From the NCBI GenBank assembly GCA_016699405.1, contig CP064972.1:4309501-4373500 (forward strand): a DNA stretch of 64,000 nt. Reading direction: 5' to 3'. Shown here one piece after another: positions 18,409 through 26,817 of this stretch (positions are counted from its first letter, which is position 1; each line of letters opens with the position of its first letter). The notes under the pieces are model-generated. The model saw nothing but the letters and a program-made list of their open reading frames with translations, did not search any database and had not been told where the DNA came from. Source of the DNA: Holophagales bacterium. GTDB taxonomy: Bacteria; Acidobacteriota; Thermoanaerobaculia; Multivoradales; JAGPDF01. A program made the translations under genes and the position numbers.

Positions 18409-21099
18409 ATGGTTTCGCCCGAGCAGACGGAGTCCGTCACGAACGATCTCCGTACGGAGACCGTCCCGCGTCAGCTCCCTTCCGGAGCCCTGGTCGCGGC
18501 GCGCTATGAGATCCGAGAGCTCCTGGGCAGCGGCGGCTTCGGCCTTGTCTACCGAGCCTTCGACTCCACACTTCGCCGCGAGGTAGCGCTCAAGATCCTG
18601 CGCGCGGACCGCGAGAGCCCCGCCTCACTCGAGCGCTTCCGTCGAGAGGCCGCGGTGGCACGCGACGCCGAGAGCCCGAACCTGCTACGCATCTTCGACT
18701 TCGGCATGGACGAAGGAGGGTACCCGTTCCTGGTCATGGAGCTCATCGCGGGGGGATCGCTGCGCGATCGACTGACTCACGGACCGCTCTCCTCCGAAGA
18801 GGTTCGGGCTCTCGGGATCGACCTGCTGCGCGGCCTCGCGGCGCTTCACGCCCGAGGCGTCGTCCACCGCGACGTCAAGCCGGGCAATCTGCTCGTCGCT
18901 TCCGAGGGCCGGTACAAGCTCGGCGACTTGGGACTCGCGCGTTCGATCGTGTCCGACGAGACGCAGCTCACGATCGGCAATGCCCCGGTGGGCACGCTCG
19001 ACTACCTCGCCCCCGAACAAGTGCTGGGGCGAGATGCCGAAACGCGGTCAGACCTCTACAGCGCCGGGCTCGTGCTGCTCGAGGCGCTCACGGGCGAGCC
19101 GGCGTTTCCAACCCACGGCAGCCTCGCTTCGCTTCTCCAGCGCGTCCAACAGCCGGCGCCAGTTTCGCGACGGCTCGTCCCGGGGCTGCCACGCTGGCTC
19201 GCTCGCTTCCTTCGCCGCCTTCTCGAGCGCGACCCGGATCGGCGCTACGCCTCGGCGGCAGAAGCGCTCGCCGATCTCGAGGCCAGGCGCGCGGCGATCA
19301 GCCCATCGAGCCGAGCTCGCGGCCTCGCGCTGGCGTTGCTCGGACTCAGTGCGCTCGTGTGGGCAACGCTCGCTTGGCAGGCCCGCCAGTACGCTCGCGA
19401 ATTCGACCACCTCGAGCCGCTCGGGGCCGGGAACGACGATGGAGTTCGAGCCATCGACAGGTCGGGGCGAGCGATGTGGTCGATTCCTGGCATTCAGAGC
19501 ACGACGAGCCGACTGAGTGCATTGGCGAGGATCCGCCCGGGAGAGCCGGCGCGACTCGTAGCTGGTCTCCGCCGGAGCCAAGACTTTGATCAATGGAAGC
19601 GCTACCGACTTTCGGTCCTCGCCACCGAGACGGGAGAGGTCCTCGAGACCATCGACCTGAATCCGGGCGAGGATCGGCCATTCCGTGGCTTTGCCGATCG
19701 CTTCTTGGCCAGGCGCGTGGCCGCTGTCGATCTGGACGGCGACGGTCTCGACGAAATTCTCGTCTCGTTCCACCATGGACCGAGTTGGCCGTCCTACACG
19801 TTGCTCTGGGAGCCCTCGGTTCGCCGCACGCGGGTCGTCCTTCTGGCAACCGGGCATCACGCCTTCACGCGAGCCGCCGATCTCGATCGCGATGGCCGAC
19901 CCGAGCTGCTCTTCAACGGAATCAACAGCACTCTCGGCAGCTACCACGCTGTCGCGGCAGTACGTCTCGAGCCCTGGATCGGAGAGAAGCGCGAGACCTT
20001 CGCGGTTGGATCGAGAGCCGTCACACCTGGCTGCACGGGACGTCCTCCCGGCGAGCAGCTTGCCGGATACCGCCTCTTGCCACCGGGCGATCTCCCCCTC
20101 TCTGAGCTGGGGATCCAGGTGGATGAGAAGGCGAGGACCGTGCGCCTCCACTACCAAAATCGTGCCCCCTTCCAACTTGCCTTCGACGACTGGCTGGCAC
20201 GACCGGAAGACAAGCGAGGACGAGCAGAGCGCTCGGCCTGGGCCGAGATTGCCGAAGCGATGCGGCTCGCCGAGATGGGGTCCTGGGCGAACGCCGTGCT
20301 GGCAGCAGAGCGGGGAGTCGATGCAGCGAAAGCAGCCGGCGACGACCTGTTGACCGAGGCCGCCGGACGCCTCCGCGCCAAGGCGTTGATCGGAGGAGGA
20401 AGGCTCGACGACGGCGAAGCGGCCCTTGCCCGCCTGGCCGAGCGGAGCCAGTTCTCGTCCGAGATCGCCTTCGATGCGGCACTGGCCCTCCATCTCTCGG
20501 GCAAGCTCGATCGTGCCGTCTCCTGGTACGAGCGTGGCCTTGAGCTCGGCGACGCCGATCGCGGAGCGATGAACCGGTACTTCTACCTCGAGGGGATCGT
20601 CTTCGCCTTCGTCGAGCAGCAGCGCTGGAGGGAAGCCGAAGGCGCCGTCGATCGCTTCGTCGTCGCATTTCCTCAGCTCGACAGCTGGGCCGAGCTGCTG
20701 CGGGAGTGGGTCTTCACCCGCAGCGGTCGGAAGCCGTTCCCGGCGCCCCAGGCCCGAAGAGTGTTTGCCACAGACGCTCAGCACTACCTCGACCTTGAAC
20801 GCAGTTGGGGGGCCGGTACGGACGCCGAGAAGACTCTCCTCAGGATCGAGCAGGAGCTCGCTCAAACGAGCTACTGTCGCGGAGCGCTGCTGTCGCTGAA
20901 GGGTGCGATTCTCACCAGCTCCGGGAGACCTTCCGAGGCCCGCGTCGCCCTCGAAGAGGCCATCTCACTGCTCGTCTCCGGAGCGCACCGCCGCACGCTC
21001 GACCGAGCGGTGCTCCCGCAGGCGCGTGAACGAGCTGCGGCGGTCGGAGTTCCCTCGCCTGTCGATCACGGCACGGATCTCGCACGGACGCGTCCGTAG
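18409..21099 (+). CDS. Membrane Ser/Thr protein kinase with extracytoplasmic sensor
   Basis: PknB-type kinase of 896 residues. The kinase domain spans about 33-290: glycine loop LLGSGGFG (39-45), K62 in VALK, HRDVKPGN with D155, DLG at 173-175 and the APE motif in LAPEQ. A transmembrane helix follows at about 305-322. The outer part has Asp-rich FG-GAP-like segments (DLDGDGLDEILV, DLDRDGRPELLF) and then TPR-like helices toward the C-terminus. The FHA-containing transcription regulator starts 11 bp downstream; FHA domains bind phosphothreonine, so that protein is the likely substrate or effector. No clear ribosome site precedes the start. Confidence 0.9.
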   Translation: MVSPEQTESVTNDLRTETVPRQLPSGALVAARYEIRELLGSGGFGLVYRAFDSTLRREVALKILRADRESPASLERFRREAAVARDAESPNLLRIFDFGMDEGGYPFLVMELIAGGSLRDRLTHGPLSSEEVRALGIDLLRGLAALHARGVVHRDVKPGNLLVASEGRYKLGDLGLARSIVSDETQLTIGNAPVGTLDYLAPEQVLGRDAETRSDLYSAGLVLLEALTGEPAFPTHGSLASLLQRVQQPAPVSRRLVPGLPRWLARFLRRLLERDPDRRYASAAEALADLEARRAAISPSSRARGLALALLGLSALVWATLAWQARQYAREFDHLEPLGAGNDDGVRAIDRSGRAMWSIPGIQSTTSRLSALARIRPGEPARLVAGLRRSQDFDQWKRYRLSVLATETGEVLETIDLNPGEDRPFRGFADRFLARRVAAVDLDGDGLDEILVSFHHGPSWPSYTLLWEPSVRRTRVVLLATGHHAFTRAADLDRDGRPELLFNGINSTLGSYHAVAAVRLEPWIGEKRETFAVGSRAVTPGCTGRPPGEQLAGYRLLPPGDLPLSELGIQVDEKARTVRLHYQNRAPFQLAFDDWLARPEDKRGRAERSAWAEIAEAMRLAEMGSWANAVLAAERGVDAAKAAGDDLLTEAAGRLRAKALIGGGRLDDGEAALARLAERSQFSSEIAFDAALALHLSGKLDRAVSWYERGLELGDADRGAMNRYFYLEGIVFAFVEQQRWREAEGAVDRFVVAFPQLDSWAELLREWVFTRSGRKPFPAPQARRVFATDAQHYLDLERSWGAGTDAEKTLLRIEQELAQTSYCRGALLSLKGAILTSSGRPSEARVALEEAISLLVSGAHRRTLDRAVLPQARERAAAVGVPSPVDHGTDLARTRP

Positions 21100-21110
21100 G
21101 AGGGGACCCG

Positions 21111-22934
21111 ATGCTCGAGGTGGTGGTCACGCACGAACGAGAGACGCTTCGGTTTCCTTGGCCATCCGCCGAGGTACGCCTTGGCTCGAGCGAAGCCTGC
21201 GACTGGGTTCTGCCTTTCCCTGGCGTATCCCGCAAGCACGCCGCAGCACGGCCAGTCGACGGGATACTCCTCATGCGCGACCTCGGCTCCCGAAATGGAC
21301 TGGTATCGGACGGATGTCGGCACCTCGAGGTCGCACTCCGCGAGGGGCAATCGGTTCGCCTCGGGCATGCAGTTCTCTCCGTCGAGCCAGTCGAGAGCTC
21401 CGACGTCGCACTCGCCTTCACCGTAAGCGGCGAGGGAGAGAAACCACCTCGGGCTCCTGGGCGCGAGCGGGCGCAGGAGACTGGGTCGCTCGCCCGCGGC
21501 ACTCAGGCCCTGGCACTGGCACTAGTTAGAGAGCTCGGGAGGGACACCGAACCGGCGACTGCACGCCGTCCCGCGTTCTGGCGCACCGCCCGCCAAGCGC
21601 TCGGTGCGGCGATGCTCTGGCGCTGCCGACGGGTCAGTGGCGATGACATCGCTATTACCGATCTTGCAGGCGCTCCCCCCACCCCGGAGCTCCTCGCCGC
21701 TCTCGCCGAGGCCCTCGATGGCCGCACCTCCCGTCTGACCACTCCCCTCGGCCCGGCCGTTCTCTCGCCACCTCGTCCGGGAACTCGCTCGTTCGTAGTA
21801 GCCGCCTTTCCGCCCGACACCGAGGTCGAGCCGTGGGAAGAGATGTTCCTTGCCTATCTCGCCGAGCACCTGCGCGACGATCTTCCGGCGCGAGAGGAAA
21901 CTATCGAGCCTAGAGTCGAGCCAGGCGACCCGCTGCGCTTCCCCGGAGAAATGGTCGTCGGAGGCTCGCCAGCATTCCAGGCGCTCCTCGACCAGCTGCG
22001 CTCCACGTCGCCAAGCCGGTCGAACGTCCTGCTCTACGGCGAGACCGGCACCGGAAAGGAGCTCGTGGCGAGGCTCATCCATCTCTCGGGCCCCATTCCA
22101 ACCGGGCCGTTCGTCGCGGTGAATTGCGCCGCCATCCCGGCCGAGCTATTCGAATCAGAGTTCTTCGGCATCGAAGCTGGAGTGGCTACGGGGGTGCGAG
22201 CGCGCGAAGGCCTGCTGCAGCAGGCCCATGGCGGGACCTTGCTGCTCGACGAGGTCGGATCGATGCCCTTGGTCCAGCAGGCGAAGCTGCTTCGAGTGCT
22301 GCAGGAGCGCGAGGTCGCCCAACTGGGAGCGCGCCGTCTGCATCGCGTCGATGCTCGCATCATCGCGGCTTCCAACCAGGACCTCGAGCCGCTCGTCGCC
22401 TCCGGGCAGTTCCGCGCCGACCTCTTCTATCGGCTGAGCGGCCTCGCCGTGCGCGTCCCCCCATTGCGTGAGCGTCCGGAGGATGTTCCAGACCTCGTGC
22501 TCGCGCTGGTTCGCCGAGCCGCCCGGCGCTACTCCAAGCCCATCGCCGGTGTGAGCCACAGGGCGCTCGCTCGACTGATGGAGCATCCGTGGCCCGGCAA
22601 CATCCGCGAGCTCGGACACGTCGTCGATCGCGCAGTCCTCCTCGCCGCCGTCGGCGGGGCCCTCCGCGCCGAGCACCTGGACCTTCGCGGCGGCACGACT
22701 TCCAGTAGTGCCTCAACCTCCAACGGTGCGCCAGCCAACCGCACGCCCGAGGCCCCTCCTGCGGCATCGGTCCCTGATGCGTCGACGATCGCTGATTGGC
22801 GCGACGACGCCGAACGCCGAGCCGTACGCGCGGCCCTCACCGCTGCCAACGGGCAACGCACTGGCGCCGCGAACCTTCTCGGCATCACGCGACAGGGCCT
22901 GCTCAAGAAGCTCAAGCGGTTAGGACTGGCGTAG
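21111..22934 (+). CDS. FHA-domain sigma54-type transcriptional regulator
   Basis: 607 residues. The order is: N-terminal FHA domain (about 15-95, RLGSSEACDWVL, VSRKHAA, LGSRNGL), a probable GAF-like domain (130-265), an AAA+ domain with Walker A GETGTGKE and Walker B GGTLLLDE, and a Fis-type HTH at the C-terminus (ANLLGITRQGLLKKLKRL). The loop that contacts sigma54 is GVATGV instead of the near-invariant GAFTGA, so activation through RpoN is doubtful. Start ATG has GGAGGGG about 5 bases upstream. It lies in one transcription unit with the Ser/Thr kinase, which probably controls it by phosphorylating itself or this protein for FHA binding. Confidence 0.9.
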   Translation: MLEVVVTHERETLRFPWPSAEVRLGSSEACDWVLPFPGVSRKHAAARPVDGILLMRDLGSRNGLVSDGCRHLEVALREGQSVRLGHAVLSVEPVESSDVALAFTVSGEGEKPPRAPGRERAQETGSLARGTQALALALVRELGRDTEPATARRPAFWRTARQALGAAMLWRCRRVSGDDIAITDLAGAPPTPELLAALAEALDGRTSRLTTPLGPAVLSPPRPGTRSFVVAAFPPDTEVEPWEEMFLAYLAEHLRDDLPAREETIEPRVEPGDPLRFPGEMVVGGSPAFQALLDQLRSTSPSRSNVLLYGETGTGKELVARLIHLSGPIPTGPFVAVNCAAIPAELFESEFFGIEAGVATGVRAREGLLQQAHGGTLLLDEVGSMPLVQQAKLLRVLQEREVAQLGARRLHRVDARIIAASNQDLEPLVASGQFRADLFYRLSGLAVRVPPLRERPEDVPDLVLALVRRAARRYSKPIAGVSHRALARLMEHPWPGNIRELGHVVDRAVLLAAVGGALRAEHLDLRGGTTSSSASTSNGAPANRTPEAPPAASVPDASTIADWRDDAERRAVRAALTAANGQRTGAANLLGITRQGLLKKLKRLGLA

Positions 22935-23015
22935 GACTACGCCCGACAACTCGGGACCACAGCGACAACCCCAGTTTCCGCGCCTAGGCAACCTGAGGTT
23001 CCCTTCCCGCCGTGC

Positions 23016-23032
23016 GAGCGCTATCAGCGCTC
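23016..23032 (+). terminator. Hairpin after the kinase-regulator unit
   Basis: A 7-bp perfect stem (GAGCGCT and AGCGCTC) with a 3-base loop, 81 bp past the stop of the FHA regulator, followed by a pyrimidine-rich stretch (TCCTCTCTCCGTCTTT). Plausible weak intrinsic terminator; the T-run is interrupted. Confidence 0.45.
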
Positions 23033-23137
23033 TCCTCTCTCCGTCTTTGCCTGGAACACCGCTTGCTATCCGGAATCTCCAAGGAGATCGCCGCCAACCG
23101 ACCCGTCCGTGGGTCCCCACTCTTGCGAGGGAGTCTT

Positions 23138-23995
23138 ATGCGCTTCTCGACCTTGGTTCTTCTCCGTGATCCGCGTCCTCTCGCGATGGCACTGCTTCTT
23201 GTCTTGTGCCTTCCAACTGTCGTCCACGCGGCGTCGGAGACGATGACCAACGAGACGGTGATCGGCCTCTTCAAGGCCGGATTCTCAGAGGGCATCGTGA
23301 TCGAGAAGATCCGCACAAGCCCGACGAAGTTCGACACCTCACTGGCGGCGCTCACCGCGCTCAAAGAGGCAGGAGTCACCGACTCGGTCATCCGCCTGAT
23401 GATCAACCCGAAAGCCGAGCTGGCCGCACCGGTCGTCGTGGCCACCGGCGGCACGGGAGTGGTCGGAGCCGTCGCCGCGACCCCGGTGGGTTGCGAGCTC
23501 CCGCCCGGTTCAGCCGTCGCGCCCTGGCTGGTGGGGACTTCGCCTGCGATGTGGTACTCGCAGGGTGAGGACGGCAAGCGCACTGAAATCAACTACGAAC
23601 GCGGGACGATCAAGTCCGTCGGCTTCGCCTTCGTCTCTGTGAAGCTGCTGGCCGTAAAGCCTCCTCGCGCCTCTCTGCGCCTGCCGGGCGACGTCGTTTT
23701 CTGGTCCTGTATCAATCCCAACGACATGCCGCTGGTGAAGTTCACGGTCGACATGGAGGACGACGAAGAAGACCGCGAACGCCAAACCTCACTCGGCCGC
23801 GGCACGCAGTTCCATCAGGACTACAGCATCTCGGACGAAGACCTCGTCCCGATGACCTTCGAGAAGACCCCCCAGGGCTACTTCAAGGTCACCGCCCGCA
23901 CCCGCCTCGCCCCCGGCGAATACGGCTTCGTGCCCCAGGCCACCGCCGAGTCATTCCGCATGGGGGAGAGGGTGTATGCGTTTGGGGTGGATTGA
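23138..23995 (+). CDS. Secreted protein of unknown function
   Basis: Exported protein of 285 residues. ATG 23138 has GAGGGAG 5-6 bases upstream; the frame opens earlier but without a ribosome site. The signal peptide ends near AASE (about residue 31). Next comes a helical motif, NETVIGLFKAGFSEGIVIEKI followed by spaced LTALKEAGVTDSVI, a short repeat-like domain that I recall from other acidobacterial secreted proteins. A Gly/Ala/Val linker follows, then a C-terminal beta-rich region with an acidic patch (MEDDEEDRE). No catalytic motif. Nearest downstream gene is the DUF6232-like membrane protein, 75 bp away. Confidence 0.65.
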   Translation: MRFSTLVLLRDPRPLAMALLLVLCLPTVVHAASETMTNETVIGLFKAGFSEGIVIEKIRTSPTKFDTSLAALTALKEAGVTDSVIRLMINPKAELAAPVVVATGGTGVVGAVAATPVGCELPPGSAVAPWLVGTSPAMWYSQGEDGKRTEINYERGTIKSVGFAFVSVKLLAVKPPRASLRLPGDVVFWSCINPNDMPLVKFTVDMEDDEEDRERQTSLGRGTQFHQDYSISDEDLVPMTFEKTPQGYFKVTARTRLAPGEYGFVPQATAESFRMGERVYAFGVD

Positions 23996-24070
23996 GGGCG
24001 ACCACATCGTGGCGACTCGTCAGCGATGTGCGACATCGCGAACTCGCCGTTTCCGGAAAAGGAGCCAAGG

Positions 24071-24478
24071 ATGAATCAGGAGAAAGTGCTTCTTCAGACA
24101 AGCGAAGCACTCGTGTCGACATCCCGTGTCGTTATCGCGGGCAAGACTTACTCGACCGCGAACATCACTTCCGTTACCAAGCGGTTTACGCCCGCCTCGA
24201 GTGGGTGCGCGATCACGCTCCTCGTCGTCGGGGCACTTGGAATGCTGCTCGGGCTGGGAATGATGACTAGCAAGTCATTCGGCGCTGGCCTCGGACAGCT
24301 AATCGTCGCTGGCGCCGTTGCCGCTGGCGGGTACTTCTGGTTCCGTTCGCTGAAGCCAACCTACCACGTGGTCCTGTCTTCCGCTTCGGGGGAAGGTACA
24401 GCCTTGAGCTCCAAGGACGGCGCGGCGATCGATGCCATCGTCAACGCCATCAGCCAGGCTCTCATTGAACGCGGCTAG
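24071..24478 (+). CDS. DUF6232-like small membrane protein
   Basis: 135 residues, start fixed by AAGGAG 5 bases upstream. An N-terminal beta domain (VLLQTSEALVSTSRVVIAGKTY) is followed by two transmembrane helices (about 50-95) and a C-terminal segment with YHVVLSSASGE and a final amphipathic helix. This is the layout of DUF6232 proteins, whose function is unknown. Encoded 36 bp upstream of the M48 protease, in a run of membrane-linked genes that ends with lemA. Confidence 0.65.
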   Translation: MNQEKVLLQTSEALVSTSRVVIAGKTYSTANITSVTKRFTPASSGCAITLLVVGALGMLLGLGMMTSKSFGAGLGQLIVAGAVAAGGYFWFRSLKPTYHVVLSSASGEGTALSSKDGAAIDAIVNAISQALIERG

Positions 24479-24514
24479 AAGCTCGCCCTCACACACACCC
24501 GCCGTGGCGGAGTC

Positions 24515-26059
24515 ATGCCTCAGCTGCTGACTCGCTCGATCTTCGAGGAGGTGCGCAGAAATCGGCAGAGGACAGCGCTCTTCCTCGGTCTAGGCATCCT
24601 CTGGATGAGCTGTCTGGGGTATTGGACGGTCTTCGCGCAGCTTTTCTTCTTCGGCAGCGTCCTCTCGCTCATTGGTCAGCCAACTCCTGCGGCCCTGTTG
24701 GACCACAGGGCCACAACCTGGTGTGGATGGGGAGCTGTGACTGGACTGCTGCTATGGGGACTCGTTGCGCTCCTTCTCTACTTCCGCTCGGCGGACGCGG
24801 TTCCGCGCCTTCTCGGAGCCCATCTCGTAAGCGGTCCAGATGCAAGAAGGCTCGAGAACCTCCTGACCCGGCTTCGCGCCAAGGCGGGACCGGCACCGAC
24901 CTGGCCGAAGCTCTGGACGTGGGACTCCGCCGAGCCGAATGCACTTGCAGTAGGGAGAAACCACGCCCGAGGGAGCATCGTAGTGACGCGCGGGCTCCTC
25001 GACCGGCTAGACGAAGACGAGCTCGAAGCTGTTCTAGGCCACGAGCTCGCCCATCTCGTCCATCGCGATAGCGCTGTCGTCGTTCAAGCCGTCGCCTTCG
25101 TTTCGATGGTCATTTTCCTTGGCTACCTAGCCGCAGGAATCGGTGCGATCACGATCGCCGTCATTGCCCTCACGATCGCGGCGATCGGCGCAGTCTGCGG
25201 CGCGGCCGCCGACAGCGAAGCAGGCATATGGTTCGCACTGGTGGGGTTAGCGCTCGGGGTCTACCTCTTCTTCCTCGGGATCGCATTCCTACTGGCGCTG
25301 CTAGTCATCTTCGGGGCACTTCTTCCCGTGGTCGGGGCCGGCATTCGTTGCGCAGCCAGCTCCGTCTCACAATCTCGAGAGTACCTCGCAGACGCCCGAG
25401 CCATCGAGTGGACGAAGCACCCGCAGGCTCTAGCGATGGCTCTTCGAAAGGTCGCACTGCATGGCGGAGGCTCCCTTCCTTTCCGCACTGCACTCGCCCA
25501 GCCGCTACTCTTCTCGGCGCCGCAGATCGTCCGCACTTGGAATCGCCCAAGTGGATGGATGAACCTCCTGCTTAAGACCCACCCACGGGTGGAGTCTCGG
25601 ATCGCAAGACTCGAGGAGATGGCAGGAAGCGCTTCCTGGATCGAGATGGAGTGCCCAGAGGTTCGAAGGCCGAGCCCGCCCTTCCGGTGGGTCGAGTGGG
25701 CGGTGCCTCTGATCACCTCCGCGATCTTGGCCGGAGGCTCCCTGTTGGCCATCCCCAGGAGCGGCGAACTACTCAAGGGAGCCTTCTCGTCGAGCTCCCG
25801 CATGGTTCAGGAGGCAAAGGCTGCTCCATCGGTCTGGGGAGCGATCACCGAACACGGGACTCGCCTCCGAGTGGGGCCCTCACTAGAAGCAAGGGTAATC
25901 ACGCAGCTTGGTCGAGGGACACGAGTCGAGGTCTTTGAGTGTGGAGCGCCCAAAGGTGGCGACGCAGCTTGGTGCCACGTGCGCGTTCTCGGTTCGCGCA
26001 GCCCCGAGGGCTGGGTCGCGAGGCGCCTCATTCTGGTTTCCGGTCCTGGCCGCCGGTAG
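24515..26059 (+). CDS. M48-family membrane zinc protease with C-terminal SH3 domain
   Basis: Integral-membrane protease of 514 residues resembling HtpX. The zinc motif HELAH starts at H176, followed by hydrophobic stretches at about 190-280 that form several transmembrane helices. The third zinc ligand is probably the Glu of SREYLADARA (about 290). Near 400 there is another transmembrane segment, then a bacterial SH3-like domain (TRLRVGPSLEARVITQLGRG) placed to bind peptidoglycan or protein. HtpX enzymes degrade damaged membrane proteins. The next gene is lemA, a frequent HtpX partner, though here frameshifted. Confidence 0.88.
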   Translation: MPQLLTRSIFEEVRRNRQRTALFLGLGILWMSCLGYWTVFAQLFFFGSVLSLIGQPTPAALLDHRATTWCGWGAVTGLLLWGLVALLLYFRSADAVPRLLGAHLVSGPDARRLENLLTRLRAKAGPAPTWPKLWTWDSAEPNALAVGRNHARGSIVVTRGLLDRLDEDELEAVLGHELAHLVHRDSAVVVQAVAFVSMVIFLGYLAAGIGAITIAVIALTIAAIGAVCGAAADSEAGIWFALVGLALGVYLFFLGIAFLLALLVIFGALLPVVGAGIRCAASSVSQSREYLADARAIEWTKHPQALAMALRKVALHGGGSLPFRTALAQPLLFSAPQIVRTWNRPSGWMNLLLKTHPRVESRIARLEEMAGSASWIEMECPEVRRPSPPFRWVEWAVPLITSAILAGGSLLAIPRSGELLKGAFSSSSRMVQEAKAAPSVWGAITEHGTRLRVGPSLEARVITQLGRGTRVEVFECGAPKGGDAAWCHVRVLGSRSPEGWVARRLILVSGPGRR

Positions 26060-26101
26060 CCGAGCTGCCGACGATCCGCTTGAACGGGGGGTAGCCTGTC
26101 G

Positions 26102-26672
26102 ATGTGGCTGACGATCACTGCTGGAGCACTGGCCTTGGTTGGAGGGTTTGCATTCTTGGCCACTTGGAGTCGACTTGTGAGAGCACGAAACGAGGTCGAC
26201 AATTGGCACGCCCAGATCGAGAGCCACCTTCAACGTCGGCACGACCTTGTGCCGAACCTCGTCGAGGTCGTAAGAGAGCACGCGGCACACGACCGAGGAA
26301 GCCTCGAAGCCATCGTTCGCGCTCAACACGCTGCATTGATGGCTCCCACCGGATCCGAGGTCGCCGCCCGGGCGGAAGTCGAGCTTGGCCGCGCATTGGT
26401 CGTCCTTCATCAGGCGGCGCCTGCAGTACCCCGTGCTCGCATCAAGCTCGGCCTATTCGGAGCTCGCCCGGCAGCTCGCCGAAACGGAGGCCCTCCTTCA
26501 GCGCACGCGCAGCTTCTACAACGACGCCGTCATGCGCTACCGCAATCTCGCCGGACAGATCGGCGGGCGACTACTGGCTGGCCCGGCTACGGGCGGGACT
26601 GCCCTCCCTGCCTACTTCCAGGCGGACCAAGCTGCCAACACCGCTCCTCGACTCACCGCCCAACGGAAGTAG
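26102..26672 (+). pseudogene. lemA: Frameshifted lemA
   Basis: The first frame (from ATG 26102) gives a transmembrane helix and the LemA start of the long helical domain (RARNEVDNWHAQIESHLQRRHDLVPNLVEVV). The family's second half, SELARQLAETEALLQRTRSFYNDAVMRYRN, is in the next frame and ends at the TAG at 26670-26672. The two parts join if one base is removed somewhere in about 26400-26430. The fused length of about 189 residues equals a normal LemA. It could be a true mutation, a sequencing error or a slippage site; no obvious slippery run is present. LemA proteins often pair with HtpX/M48 proteases. Confidence 0.8.
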
Positions 26673-26817
26673 GTCGACTGTCAGCGTGCCGCGTGACCAG
26701 TTCACCGACGGATTTCGACCCACATCGCTCCTCGTGTCCCTATTGGGGGGAGCACAGATTCTAACTGGCGTCACGCGACCGAAGAGGTCGGCAACAGGAA
26801 CCGAGGGAGACCAAACG

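Noticed and set aside
26104..26817. N-terminal extension of the subtilase
   Set aside because: Same frame, but overlaps lemA and lacks a ribosome site; ATG 26818 has one plus a signal peptide.
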